DNA from: DATBVX01 sp963695985 | GTDB taxonomy: Bacteria; Pseudomonadota; Gammaproteobacteria; Steroidobacterales; Steroidobacteraceae | NCBI GenBank assembly: GCA_963695985.1 | Contig: CAVOIC010000009.1 | Coordinates: forward strand, 248,001 to 312,000 | Reading direction: 5' to 3' | DNA length: 64,000 nt | Shown: one piece after another, positions 1 through 9,299 of the stretch | Numbering within the stretch: the first letter of the stretch is position 1 | Layout: every line of letters begins with the position of its first letter | The notes under the pieces: model-generated | Told to the model about the DNA's origin: nothing | What the model saw: only the letters and a program-made list of their open reading frames with translations | The model's database searches: none | Position numbers and translations under genes: made by a program

Positions 1-948
1 AGCCAGTGCCACGTGTACGTTGCCGCCAGGTGTCTTGAGATCCGCAGAGAATCCTTTGTGGTACTTGACGTCGCCCGAGCCCGTGCTCGCATCGTCGTCG
101 TAGTGGCCTTCGAATTCGGAAAACAGGCTTGCTGGTGGCTTGCCGAGCAGGTTCACCAGGACGTTGAGACGACCGCGATGCGCCATGCCGAGCACGCACT
201 CCTCCACGCCCCCCAGCCCGCCCTGCTGGATCAGGTCGTCGAGCAGCGGGATGAGACTGTCACCGCCCTCCAGCGAGAAGCGTTTCTGGCCCACGTACTT
301 GGTGTGCAGGTAACGCTCGAGCCCTTCTGCCGCCGTGAGCTGCCAGAGAATGTTGCGCTTTTCTTCGGCGCTGAATTGATGCAGGACGCGCCCGTCCTGA
401 AAGTGATCCTGCAGCCACAGACGCTCGTCGGAATCGGACACGTGCGCGAACTCGGCACCGATGGTGCCGCAATAGATGTGCCTCAGCTGCGCGAGGATGT
501 CACGCAGCTTCATGAAGCGCGCGATCGCAGCCGTGCGACTGCCGGTGAAGAACTCCGAGTCGAGGTCCGCCTCCGAGAGCCCGAAATACTCGAGCTCCAG
601 CACGCGCGGGACCGGGCGTTGCAGCAGGCCGAGCGGGTCGAGATTCGCGATCAGGTGGCCCCGGTTCGCATACACCTGGATCAGTCGTGAGACAGCGCCC
701 TGTTTCGCGCTCGCTTCGTGGCTGTCGGTCGCCACGGCGCGTGGGCGCCGCGCTCGCTCGCGCAGCTCAGCGAGAATCGGGCCATGCGGAGTTTCACCGC
801 CCGCCCCCAGGCGCGCGAAGTACTCCCGCCATTCGGGACTGACAGAGCCCGGATCGCGCACAAAGCTCTCATACAACGCTTCCACGAACGAAGCGTTGCC
901 GCCGTACAGCGGAGTGCTCGCGTACTGTTCGCGCAGGGAGTCTGTCAT
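1..948 (-). CDS. sucA: 2-oxoglutarate dehydrogenase E1 component, N-terminal 316 residues
   Basis: Thiamine-diphosphate E1 subunit of the 2-oxoglutarate dehydrogenase complex, which decarboxylates 2-oxoglutarate in the TCA cycle. The reading frame is open from an ATG at 948 to the left edge without a stop, so the 3' two-thirds lie outside the window. Recognisable SucA landmarks: the N-terminal E2-binding segment (residues 1-40, with LYGGN near 14-18), the RLIQVYANRGHL stretch near residue 90, the YCGTIGAEF stretch near residue 158, and GMAHRGRLNVL near residue 250. No good Shine-Dalgarno is visible before the ATG. The next gene to the right is an acyl-CoA dehydrogenase on the same strand, 54 bp upstream. 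Identification is firm; only the truncation by the window limits it. Confidence 0.95.
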   Translation of the reverse strand, partial: MTDSLREQYASTPLYGGNASFVEALYESFVRDPGSVSPEWREYFARLGAGGETPHGPILAELRERARRPRAVATDSHEASAKQGAVSRLIQVYANRGHLIANLDPLGLLQRPVPRVLELEYFGLSEADLDSEFFTGSRTAAIARFMKLRDILAQLRHIYCGTIGAEFAHVSDSDERLWLQDHFQDGRVLHQFSAEEKRNILWQLTAAEGLERYLHTKYVGQKRFSLEGGDSLIPLLDDLIQQGGLGGVEECVLGMAHRGRLNVLVNLLGKPPASLFSEFEGHYDDDASTGSGDVKYHKGFSADLKTPGGNVHVALA

Positions 949-1002
949 CGCTTGAAAATCAACGGCCTGGGGCGAAATCGGGGTCGGTTAGTGTAGCCGA
1001 AC

Positions 1003-2745
1003 CTATATGACATCCCAAGGGTAGAGCCCCCGCCCAATCACCGCGGCCGCGATCGCCTCCACGGCCTCGTCTTCGTTGCGCTCGAAAGCGCGCACATTGC
1101 GGCTCATGCGGCGGCGCGCCTGACGCGTAAACGCGGTCGCGATCGCGTACACGTGCGCGGTCGCTCCCACGTCGGCCCTCGCAATCGTGTCCGCGCGCGA
1201 CAGGACACACAGGCCTACGAACAGGTCGATCGTCAGGTCCGCGATTCGCTTCTGCAGCGGCTGATGTTCCGCGATGTCCTTGCCGTACCTGCGTAGCGAC
1301 TCGTCGGTCACGCGCGCGAGCTCGGTGACATACTTTTCGTAGATGCGCGCCAATGGTCGCAGCGGCGGCGCCAGCCGGCGCATGATCCGGTCTCTGCCCA
1401 ATCCTGTGGCCTGCGTGAAGCGCCGCTCGGCATATCCGCTCAGCACGCCGAAACCCTTGATCGGTTCATTGAAGATCGAGTTCGCCGCCGCGCGCAACTC
1501 CGACAGCGAAGCGCCCACACCCTTGAGCCCGGAGAGTGCGATGTACAGGCGCAGGATCTCATTGGTGCCTTCGAAGATCGGCAGGATGCGGCAGTCACGC
1601 GCAGCCTGCTCGTAGGGGAACTCACGCATGAAACCGTTGCCGCCCGCGATCTGCAGCGCTTCGTACGCGGCGCGCTGCATCGCCTCGCTCGCGAACACTT
1701 TGCTGGCCGCAGCCTCGACCGAATAATCCTCGCAGCCCTCGTCGATGTAATGAGCAACCATCCAGACCGTGCTCTCGGCGGCGAAACAGTCCACCGTCAT
1801 CTGCGCGATCTTTTCGCGCACCAGGCCGTACTGCGCTATGGGCTTGCCGAACTGGCGGCGTTCCTGCGCCTGTCCGCTGGCTAGCTTGATCAACGACCTC
1901 ATCCCTCCGACCGCCCCTCCTCCCAGGCCGGTCCGGCCGTTGTTGAGGATGCTCATGGCCAACTTGAAACCCTTGCCGACCTCGCCCAGGACATTCCCGG
2001 CCGGAACGCGCACATCGCTGAAGGACACCGTGGTGGTCGAAGAGGCTCGGATTCCGAGCTTGTCCTCGTGCGGCCCGTGGCTGACACCGGGCCAGCCAGC
2101 CTCGACGATGAAGGCGCTCATCTTGCCCTCGGGCGTATCGGTGCGCGCGAACACGGTATAGAAGTTCGCGATGCCGCCGTTGGTGATCCAGATCTTCTCG
2201 CCGTTGAGGAGCCAGCTGCCATCGGCATTGTGCCGGGCCGAGGTCCGCACCGAACCCGCGTCGGAACCGGCACCGGACTCGGTCAAGCAGAACGCCGCGA
2301 TCATCTCCCCGCTTGCGAGCTTGGGGAGATAGCGTGCCTTCTGCTCCTCGGTACCGAAGAGCAGCAGGCCCTTCATCCCGATCGAGCTGTGCGCTCCGAT
2401 GGTGAGCGAGACGGAGCTGTCGTGGCTGCTGGTCTGCGCCAGCACGCGTGCATACGCGGCGTTCGACAACTCGAGACCACCGAACTGCTCGGGGATGATC
2501 AGCCCGAAAAGCCCGAGCTCGCGCAACGCCTGGATGAACTCCTGCGGCTGCTGCGCCTCGCGATCCCAACGCTTGAACTCCTCGCGCTTGTCGGCGAGGA
2601 AGCGATCGATCGACTCGACGATGTCGCCGAGCATCTCGCGATCACGTTCGCGAATGGCGGGATAAGGGAACAGGTTCTCTTCCAGGATCTCGCCGAACAG
2701 CAGGCTCTTGGCGACACTCTGGTCACGCCGCAGTTGGGTTGTCAT
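1003..2745 (-). CDS. acyl-CoA dehydrogenase, VLCAD/ACAD9-like
   Basis: FAD-dependent first step of fatty-acid beta-oxidation (or of a related acyl-CoA pathway). The 580 residues exceed the roughly 380 of short/medium-chain enzymes; the extra C-terminal alpha-helical part (about 410-580) is the architecture of very-long-chain/ACAD9-type dehydrogenases. Seen: N-terminal helical domain to about 145, FAD-binding loop CLTESGAGSDAGS (153-165), IWITNGG (185-191), and FEGTNEILRLY with Glu392 at the catalytic-base position of the VLCAD group. The chain-length specificity cannot be read from sequence; a membrane association through the C-terminal helices is known for VLCAD and only inferred here. It may be cotranscribed with sucA downstream. 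Confidence 0.93.
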   Translation of the reverse strand: MTTQLRRDQSVAKSLLFGEILEENLFPYPAIRERDREMLGDIVESIDRFLADKREEFKRWDREAQQPQEFIQALRELGLFGLIIPEQFGGLELSNAAYARVLAQTSSHDSSVSLTIGAHSSIGMKGLLLFGTEEQKARYLPKLASGEMIAAFCLTESGAGSDAGSVRTSARHNADGSWLLNGEKIWITNGGIANFYTVFARTDTPEGKMSAFIVEAGWPGVSHGPHEDKLGIRASSTTTVSFSDVRVPAGNVLGEVGKGFKLAMSILNNGRTGLGGGAVGGMRSLIKLASGQAQERRQFGKPIAQYGLVREKIAQMTVDCFAAESTVWMVAHYIDEGCEDYSVEAAASKVFASEAMQRAAYEALQIAGGNGFMREFPYEQAARDCRILPIFEGTNEILRLYIALSGLKGVGASLSELRAAANSIFNEPIKGFGVLSGYAERRFTQATGLGRDRIMRRLAPPLRPLARIYEKYVTELARVTDESLRRYGKDIAEHQPLQKRIADLTIDLFVGLCVLSRADTIARADVGATAHVYAIATAFTRQARRRMSRNVRAFERNEDEAVEAIAAAVIGRGLYPWDVI

Positions 2746-2845
2746 GTTGCAGCCCCGCGTGCTCCGGGTACGACAGCATGCAGAGTATCACGCGTGACGC
2801 CGCCAGCCCGACGCAGCGCCGTATCAGGCCCGGATCACAGCCCGG

Positions 2846-3379
2846 TCAAGTCACTGCGGCGAACAGCGACAATTCGTACAGGATCAGGACCACGTAGATG
2901 AGAAGAGTCGCATACAGGGCCTGCACTACCTTGATGCGACCGAACAGCCGCAAGCGCGACAGGGCGACAAGCAGCACGACGCCTCCCCCGGTCAACACCA
3001 TCTTGGCGACAGCAAAGGCGGCGATGTCGCGGTACACGAGTGCCGCCATCAGCGGGTTCGCTTCTTCAGCGCCGAGGAACAGGAGATTGAGCGTTAGAAA
3101 GGCATCCGCACAGGAGAGGAGCAGAATCGTGATCGCGACGGCCAGCAGGTGGGATTCATGCCAGTCGACCACGGGGAGCGTGTAATCTGTGGCGCGCCGC
3201 ATGCCGCGCCTACGCGGCCGAAATCCCCCGTAGATCACTGACCGGAACGTGAGGTTGCGCCGATTCCCCGAACGGCGGCGGTCTTCGCCCTGGTTGTGTG
3301 GTCGCGTACCCAAGAGTTGACTTAAGACAAGCGCGGGGGCCGGCGAGCCGCGGCGGGCTGCCGGCTTTGGTTGATTCAT
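2846..3379 (-). CDS. small integral membrane protein, DUF5658-like
   Basis: Protein of 177 residues of unknown function. The N-terminal 60 residues are basic and cytosolic (several Arg-rich stretches ending in PRRRGMRR), followed by VDWHE and three or four hydrophobic segments; the first contains LLSCADAFLTLNLL and is followed by GAEEANPLM, a combination I associate with the DUF5658 membrane family. The start at 3379 (MNQPKP) is preferred over the longer open frame to 3472 because AGGACC lies just upstream of it. The gene is single and divergent from ada. No enzymatic residues can be pointed to. Confidence 0.75.
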   Translation of the reverse strand: MNQPKPAARRGSPAPALVLSQLLGTRPHNQGEDRRRSGNRRNLTFRSVIYGGFRPRRRGMRRATDYTLPVVDWHESHLLAVAITILLLSCADAFLTLNLLFLGAEEANPLMAALVYRDIAAFAVAKMVLTGGGVVLLVALSRLRLFGRIKVVQALYATLLIYVVLILYELSLFAAVT

Positions 3380-3576
3380 TATTCTCTGGTCCTGAGCACA
3401 GGTTCGCTCTCTCCAGGACGATGCAATTCGGGGACCAGACGAAGGGTCAGCACCCCGATCAAGGGCTTGCATGTCACCGGCACAGACCTGCGGCCTTGGA
3501 CTGTAAACTCTGCCGACGAATTAGCGCGCATTATTCGGATGGATCGATCCGAAACCCTGACGTAACGTAGCGCGCC

Positions 3577-4686
3577 ATGAACGCAGCCACTTCCTCCTCA
3601 TCCAGCATCGACGCCCTGTGGCGCGCCTGCCTCGAGCGGGACGCAACCTATGACGGACGGTTCGTGTTCGCCGTGCGTACCACCGGGATCTACTGTCGCC
3701 CCTCGTGCCCGGCACGCAAACCACGCCGCCAGAACGTGCTCTTCTTCTCGGCACCGGAGCTGGCGCGCCAGGCCGGATTTCGCGCCTGCAAACGCTGCCA
3801 GCCGGATCGCAGCCATTTGCGCAATCCCCTCGCCGAGCGGGTGTTGAGCGTCTGTCATTACATCCGCAGCGCGCGCGATGAACAGCTGACGCTCGCACGC
3901 CTCGGCCGGCGCTTCTCCTTCTCACCCGCGCACCTGCAGCGGGTATTCAAGCAATACGTCGGTATCTCTCCCCTCGCTTACGCGGAGGCAGTACGTATGG
4001 ATCAACTCAAGCTCGCGCTCCAGAGTGGCGCCTCGGTGACGGACGCGATCTACGCCTCGGGGTTCAGTTCCTCGAGCCGCGTATACGAGCGTGCCGCGGG
4101 CGCCATCGGCATGACGCCACGCCGTTATCGTGATCGCGGTCGAGGGGAGCACATCCGCTTTTCCATCGTGCCAAGCGCGCTCGGTCGGCTGCTGGTGGCA
4201 TCAACCGCGAAGGGCATCTGTTCCGTGCAACTGGGCGATGACGATGCCGCGCTCGAGCAACTGCTGCGCACGGAATTCAGCGGTGCGGTTATCGAACGCA
4301 ACGATCGTGAGCACGCTGCTCGGGTGCGCGGCGTAGTCGCCCTCGCCGAGGGTCGCGCGCCGCACGTGAGTCTGCCGCTCGATATCCGTGGCACGGCGTT
4401 TCAACAGCAGGTATGGCGCGCCTTGCGCAAGATCCCCGCAGGTCAGACTCGCAGCTACACCGAAGTCGCCCACAGCATCGGCCGTCCGGATGCGACCCGC
4501 GCCGTGGCGAGCGCTTGCGGTGCCAATCCCACGGCGCTCGTTGTGCCCTGCCACCGCGTCATCCAGAGCGGCGGCGGGTTAGGCGGCTATCACTGGGGAA
4601 TCGATCGCAAGCGTCGCCTGCTGGAAGCGGAGCGTAAGAGCGAGCCGTCGAACATCAGTCGGGTCGGCGATAGGCTTCAGCCATGA
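3577..4686 (+). CDS. ada: Ada: methylphosphotriester/O6-methylguanine methyltransferase and AraC-type activator
   Basis: Bifunctional alkylation-repair protein of 369 residues. Residues 10-85 form the N-Ada zinc domain with Cys40, Cys44, Cys71 and Cys74 in the pattern of E. coli Cys38/42/69/72, the first accepting methyl groups from phosphotriesters. An AraC-type helix-turn-helix follows (about 85-185). The C-terminal half is the O6-alkylguanine transferase with PCHRV, giving Cys325 as suicide acceptor, and the GGYHWG loop after it. All three modules are intact, so self-methylation could turn it into an activator of its own gene. No convincing Ada box is visible upstream. Both neighbours are unrelated. 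Confidence 0.96.
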   Translation: MNAATSSSSSIDALWRACLERDATYDGRFVFAVRTTGIYCRPSCPARKPRRQNVLFFSAPELARQAGFRACKRCQPDRSHLRNPLAERVLSVCHYIRSARDEQLTLARLGRRFSFSPAHLQRVFKQYVGISPLAYAEAVRMDQLKLALQSGASVTDAIYASGFSSSSRVYERAAGAIGMTPRRYRDRGRGEHIRFSIVPSALGRLLVASTAKGICSVQLGDDDAALEQLLRTEFSGAVIERNDREHAARVRGVVALAEGRAPHVSLPLDIRGTAFQQQVWRALRKIPAGQTRSYTEVAHSIGRPDATRAVASACGANPTALVVPCHRVIQSGGGLGGYHWGIDRKRRLLEAERKSEPSNISRVGDRLQP

Positions 4687-4767
4687 ACTGCTGCTACATG
4701 AAACCGTATCGGTGGTACCAGGCGCACGCTGCAACTCCGGGAACCTGGCTCGCCGCGCTCCGAGTGG

Positions 4768-5304
4768 TCAGCCGACCTTCGCCGTCACGGCGCGCGCCAG
4801 CTCGACCAACTCCCTCGATTTCTGCGTGGCGTCCGGTCCGGAGAGCTCGAGATCGATCACCGTGAAACCCTTGTGCACCGTCACGTTCAGTCCCTGATCG
4901 CGCGGGTAAACCCAGGCCTCATCGCCGATGTCCACCTTGTCGGCGTTCTCGTAACGGCTGGAACTGCCCTTGATCTCTGCGAAGCGCGCCTCATCGGCCG
5001 CGATGTTGAGAATGACGTTGAGGCCATTGGCCTCGGCATCGACGTAGGCGCACTGGTAGGCATCGACGCCCTGGATCAGCGAACCGCCCGAGTGCGTTAC
5101 CATGCTGCCCGTGAGCTTCGGAACGACGACGCGCACCTGCTCGTCGCTCAGCAATTTGCACGGATCGAGTTGCCCGGAGTCCGCGGACGTGTCGGCATTC
5201 GAGTCCGACGCGCTGCCTTGCGCGTCCTTGGAACCGCAGCCGCCCATCAACATCGCGCTCGTGAACAGCGTCAGCGCCAGGAGTACACGTAATTCCCCGT
5301 TCAT
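4768..5304 (-). CDS. putative secreted lipoprotein, DUF3558-like
   Basis: 178-residue lipoprotein of unknown function. A hydrophobic signal (VLLALTLFTSAMLMG) ends in GGC, giving a lipidated Cys near residue 23, followed by a Ser/Asp/Gly-rich linker. The mature part begins DPCKLLSDEQV, a Cys-containing motif seen at the start of DUF3558-type domains, and has a second Cys in YQCAYVD that could pair with it. The start at 5304 is fixed by a near-perfect AAGGAGG centred about 12 bp upstream; the open frame further 5' is not coding. Standing alone on the minus strand. The ligand or substrate is unknown. Confidence 0.7.
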   Translation of the reverse strand: MNGELRVLLALTLFTSAMLMGGCGSKDAQGSASDSNADTSADSGQLDPCKLLSDEQVRVVVPKLTGSMVTHSGGSLIQGVDAYQCAYVDAEANGLNVILNIAADEARFAEIKGSSSRYENADKVDIGDEAWVYPRDQGLNVTVHKGFTVIDLELSGPDATQKSRELVELARAVTAKVG

Positions 5305-5498
5305 CGTGCGTACCTCCTTGGAAAAACGTTGGGACGCAAGGAATCTTGTTCTCGAACGCTCCGCCGCGGAAGCTCTAGAATGCTCCGCGACACGTTGGCT
5401 GGCAATGCGGGTGTCCGGTTCAGCATAGCCGATGCGTATCGCTTGTCCGCGCGCGGCGCAAGTTCCTCGCCGTGCCCTGCGGACGGCAGCCGGAGATG

Positions 5499-6390
5499 TC
5501 ATGTTCCGGAACGCAGACCGCTGGCGCTGAGGATCGCGGGAATCTGCTCTTCCCAGCCGAGTCCCATGATATGAACGCCCGCGCACAACGGGCGCACGTC
5601 GCGAATCACTCGCGCGGCGATGTCGACTCCGCTCTCGACCTCGCGCGCGTTCCCGGCGGCGCGGTCCATTTCGTGGATCAATGCGTCCGGCACGCGGATG
5701 CCCGGAACCTTGTCGTTGAGCCAGTGCGCCATCTTCGCGCTCTTGAGCGGGATGATTCCCGCGAGTACCGCCACGCCGTCCGGCTTCAGGGCCTCGAGGA
5801 AGCGCTCCAGCACCGACGCCTCGAACAGCGCCTGCGTCTGCAGGAACTGCGCGCCGGCATCGATCTTGCGGCGCGTGTTCTCGACCTCGCGCACAAACTC
5901 GGCGGCGCCCGGATTCGCCACGGCGCCCAGATAGAACCGCGGCGCCCCCTTCAGAGCGTTTCCCGTCATGTCCTGCCCGCTGGCCAATGTGCGCGCCATC
6001 TGCAGCATCTCGGTGGCATTGAGATCGAAGACCGGTTTCGCCTGCGGGTGATCGCCGCCGCCCGGAGAATCCCCGCTCATGAAGACGACGTTCTCGATGC
6101 CGAGCACGGCTGCGCCGAGCAGGTCCGCCTGGATGGCGATGCGGTTACGATCGCGCCCAGTCACCTGCAGAACCGGCTCGAGGTCGTGATCGATGAGCAG
6201 ATGCGCGACCGCTTTCGGCTCGATCGCCATGCGCGCCCGCGGTGACTCCGTGAGATTGAGCGCATCCACCCAGGGCCTGAGCAATTGCGCCTTGGCGAAC
6301 AGATCGGAGAGGTCCGTGCCCTTGGGCGGAGTGAGCTCGCTGGTGACGACGAAGCCTACCGGACCGGACCCTGTCTTGGAGTTTGCTCAT
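5499..6390 (-). CDS. methylenetetrahydrofolate reductase-like protein, broken by a +1 frameshift
   Basis: A MetF-superfamily (TIM-barrel flavoprotein) homologue. The body reads from 6284 to 5499 with NLTESPRARMA, LEPVLQVTGRDRNR, VVFMSGDSPG and FLQTQALF, motifs of the folate-reductase barrel. The start of the protein is in another frame: an ATG at 6390 encodes MSKLQDRVRSGR, and after one extra base (about 6354, complement C) the sequence continues FVVTSELTPPKGTD into the body. Removing that base leaves 891 nt, a 296-codon gene of normal length. Either a genuine pseudogene or a base-calling insertion; the perfect preservation of the rest favours the latter. Substrate (5,10-methylene-THF or a C1-carrier analogue) is inferred. 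Confidence 0.8.
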
Positions 6391-6518
6391 GTGCCGACGG
6401 CTGAAGATGAATTCACGAAATACTAACCGATGCCCGGTAATCGCGTGGGACACCGATTGTCGCGCCTGAGGTATGCTCAGCGCCGACCACAGACTTGATC
6501 ACCCGGAGGGCACGTCCT

Positions 6519-7223
6519 TTGATTGACGCTTACATCTGGCCGACGGGCAACGGCAAGAAGATCACGATCATGCTCGAGGAATGCGGGCTGGAATATCGCG
6601 CGATTCCCGTGAACATCAACAAAGGCGACCAGTACAAGCCCGAGTTCGAGGCGCTGAGCCCCAACAACAAGATGCCCGCGATCGTGGACCACGACGTCAA
6701 GGGCGGGCCGATCACGATGTTCGAGTCGGGCGCCATTCTCCAGTATCTCGGCGAAAAGACCGGCAAGTTCCTGCCGAGTGACACGCGCGGCAAGTACCAG
6801 GTGCTGCAGTGGGTGTACTGGCAGGTGTCAGGGCTCGGGCCGATGGCCGGCCAGGCGCATCACTTCCTGCGCTACGCACCGGAGAAGATCGAGTACCCGA
6901 TGCACCGCTTCCGGACCGAGGTGGCGCGGCTGTATACCGTCATGGACAAGCAGCTGGCGAAGCACGACTACGTCGCGGGCGCCTACTCGATCGCCGACAT
7001 CGCCTGCTGGCCCTGGGTTTTCCGTTACGACTGGCAGGGACAGGATCTGAACGACTTCCCGCACGTCAAACGCTGGTTCGAGGCGGTCGGTGCGCGCCCG
7101 GCGGTCAAGAAGGGCGCCGCCGTCGGCCAGGAATGGGTGACTTCGGCGGCCCAGATGACGGATGAGGATCGCAAACGCCTCTTCAACCTGCGCGACCAAG
7201 ACCTCAAGCCCCAGAGCAGCTGA
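6519..7223 (+). CDS. yfcG: glutathione S-transferase, YfcG/Nu-class disulfide oxidoreductase-like
   Basis: 234-residue cytosolic GST. The N-terminal thioredoxin-fold half has IDAYIWPTGNGKKITI, EFEALSPNNKMPAIVD and FESGAILQYL, matching the Nu-class proteins such as E. coli YfcG; the C-terminal helical half contains YSIADIACWPWV, the conserved N-capping/hydrophobic-staple motif. YfcG-type enzymes use Thr/Asn near the glutathione thiol and act as disulfide reductases rather than classic transferases. The start is the TTG at 6519: a GGAGGG sequence sits 9 bp before it, and the alternative upstream TTG at 6495 has none and would translate through the Shine-Dalgarno. Confidence 0.88.
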   Translation: MIDAYIWPTGNGKKITIMLEECGLEYRAIPVNINKGDQYKPEFEALSPNNKMPAIVDHDVKGGPITMFESGAILQYLGEKTGKFLPSDTRGKYQVLQWVYWQVSGLGPMAGQAHHFLRYAPEKIEYPMHRFRTEVARLYTVMDKQLAKHDYVAGAYSIADIACWPWVFRYDWQGQDLNDFPHVKRWFEAVGARPAVKKGAAVGQEWVTSAAQMTDEDRKRLFNLRDQDLKPQSS

Positions 7224-7359
7224 TCACCTCACGCGCTCGAGCGGCGCGTGGCGCCTCGCGGCGCACCCCGGAGTCGAACCGCTGTCATCGTTCCGTCATG
7301 TCGCGAGGCGTATAGTCATTGATCCTGCGCTCGGCGATGCCGAGCTTCGTTATCACATC

Positions 7360-9276
7360 GTGTCCGCTCAGCCTGCACAAGTTTCCTTCACTCACCTTTC
7401 CGGCCTCGCTCGCGATCTCAAGGAACTACGGGATTCGATGGTTGGACTGGAATCGAGGCATGCGGACGTGCTGCGCACGATCGCGCCCGGATACCGTGCG
7501 AGCACGAAGAATCTGCTCCACTACCTGGCCATGCGGCGAGCTGATCTGCGCGAAGTACAGACGAAGCTCGCGGCAATCGGACTGTCCTCGCTCGGGCGCG
7601 CCGAGTCGCATGCGCTCTCCGCGGTCGACGCTGTGCTCCATGCCGTCTGCCGCCTGACGGACCAGCAAGGGCCGCTGAGCGAGGTGGCCGCGCCGTGCGA
7701 CTTGAATTCGGGCGCCGATCTGCTCGATGCGCACACGACCGCCCTCCTTGGGCCGGAGCCTCGGGGTCGAACCGTGCGCGTGATGGTCACGATGCCGAGC
7801 GAGGCCGCGGGCAATTACACGCTCGTGCGCAACCTGCTCGAAGCTGGCATGGACTGCATGCGCATCAACTGTGCGCACGATGAGCCGGAGGCATGGCTCA
7901 AGATGATCCAGCACCTGCATCAGGCGCGTGAGACTTTGGGCCGTCCCTGTGCAGTGCTCATGGATCTTGCGGGCCCAAAGCTTCGAACTGGCGAGGTTGA
8001 GCCCGGGCCGGCGGTGCAAAAGATACGGGCCACGCGCGATGCGATGGGGACTGTAATCGCCCCTGCGGTCGTCTGGCTCACGCCCACTGACGGGCCTGTA
8101 CCGCCGCCTTCAGCGGCTGCCGATGGCATCCTGCAGGTTGACGCGGATTGGCTGTCCGCGCTGCGCCCGCCGGAAGACGTCACGTTTCGGGACGCCCGTG
8201 GACGACATCGCGTGCTCCGGATCGTGGATGTTGATCGTGGCGGTGCATGGGGCGAGCTGCAGCGCACTGCGTACTTTACGAATGGCACTACACTCAAGCG
8301 TACTGCAACGAAGAGCGATGAGCCGACGGTTGCCGAAGTGTCCGGCATCGCAGTCCGCGAAGGCGTGATCGACCTAGCGTCAGGGGACTTGCTCCTGCTA
8401 ACACGAGAGGCATCACCCGGCCGGGGAGCCTCCTTTGACTCGGCCGGCCAGATGCTGAGCCCCGCGCGCGTGAGCTGTACGCTGCCGCAAGTCTTTGCAC
8501 ACGTTCAGGCCGGTGAGCAGGTCTGCCTCGATGACGGCAAGATCACCGGCGTAATCGAATCCGCCTCACCGACCGAACTGCGGATTCGCGTGCGGCAAAC
8601 TCCGCCGCGCGGCGCGCGTCTCAGAGCCGACAAAGGCATCAACCTGCCCGACAGCGATCTGCACCTCCCCGCATTGACAGCCAAGGACAAGGCGGACCTC
8701 AAGTTCGTCGCGCATCATGCTGACCTGGTAGGCGTCTCCTTCGTGAATTGTGAAGCAGACGTGCTCGAGCTCATCGAACTCCTCCACGCGCACGGCGACA
8801 CGCGGCCCGGGATCGTGCTCAAGATCGAAACCCGGCGCGGCTTTCAAAGGCTGCCCGCGCTGCTTCTCACGGCCATGCGACACGAGCGGGTCGGGGTCAT
8901 GATTGCCCGCGGGGACCTCGCGGTGGAATGCGGCTACGAACGCCTGTCCGAGGTGCAAGAGGAGATTCTCTGGATCTGCGAAGCAGCCCATTGTCCGGCG
9001 ATCTGGGCCACCCAGGTCCTCGAGAATCTGGCCAAGCAGGGCATTCCGTCCCGCGCGGAGATCAGTGACGCGTCCATGGGGCACCGCGCCGAGTGCGTGA
9101 TGCTCAACAAGGGACCGCACATCGACCTGGCAGTGCGCGTGCTCGACGACATCCTCAGACGAATGGAAGCGCATCAATCGAAGAAACGGGCGATGCTTCG
9201 CTCCCTCAGGCTCGCAACGGATTTTCAGGGTTTGCAGGAACCCGTGCTATCGAAGCCTTCCGTGCGGGCAACGTAA
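7360..9276 (+). CDS. pyruvate kinase-like protein with an N-terminal helical extension
   Basis: 638 residues from a GTG at 7360; ordinary pyruvate kinases have about 470. The first 150 residues are helical (ELRDSM...RASTKNLLHYLAMRRADLREVQ...LGLSSLGRAESHAL) and are not part of the classical enzyme. After them come diverged pyruvate-kinase motifs in order: RINCAHDEPE, MDLAGPKLRTG, LPALTAKDKADLKF, GVSFVNCEADV, LKIETRRGF, MIARGDLAVECG and WATQVLENLAKQGIPSRAEISDA. The metal/phosphate loop and the Lys-Ile-Glu are kept, so phosphotransfer chemistry on an enol acid is plausible; a B domain lies between the first and second halves. The C-terminal allosteric domain is essentially missing. The start is uncertain; a later ATG exists at 7438. 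Confidence 0.8.
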   Translation: MSAQPAQVSFTHLSGLARDLKELRDSMVGLESRHADVLRTIAPGYRASTKNLLHYLAMRRADLREVQTKLAAIGLSSLGRAESHALSAVDAVLHAVCRLTDQQGPLSEVAAPCDLNSGADLLDAHTTALLGPEPRGRTVRVMVTMPSEAAGNYTLVRNLLEAGMDCMRINCAHDEPEAWLKMIQHLHQARETLGRPCAVLMDLAGPKLRTGEVEPGPAVQKIRATRDAMGTVIAPAVVWLTPTDGPVPPPSAAADGILQVDADWLSALRPPEDVTFRDARGRHRVLRIVDVDRGGAWGELQRTAYFTNGTTLKRTATKSDEPTVAEVSGIAVREGVIDLASGDLLLLTREASPGRGASFDSAGQMLSPARVSCTLPQVFAHVQAGEQVCLDDGKITGVIESASPTELRIRVRQTPPRGARLRADKGINLPDSDLHLPALTAKDKADLKFVAHHADLVGVSFVNCEADVLELIELLHAHGDTRPGIVLKIETRRGFQRLPALLLTAMRHERVGVMIARGDLAVECGYERLSEVQEEILWICEAAHCPAIWATQVLENLAKQGIPSRAEISDASMGHRAECVMLNKGPHIDLAVRVLDDILRRMEAHQSKKRAMLRSLRLATDFQGLQEPVLSKPSVRAT

Positions 9277-9299
9277 CCCGACGCTCCTTAAGTTATCTG

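Noticed and set aside
13..690. 225-codon plus-strand open frame at the left edge
   Set aside because: Antisense to sucA, whose minus-strand frame is continuous with clear motifs.
2068..2901. 277-codon plus-strand frame
   Set aside because: Antisense to the acyl-CoA dehydrogenase; no domain content.
3510..3535. Possible Ada box upstream of ada (AATTAGCGCGCA)
   Set aside because: Only loosely similar to the E. coli Ada-box sequence and with no matching -35/-10 spacing; not reported as a site.
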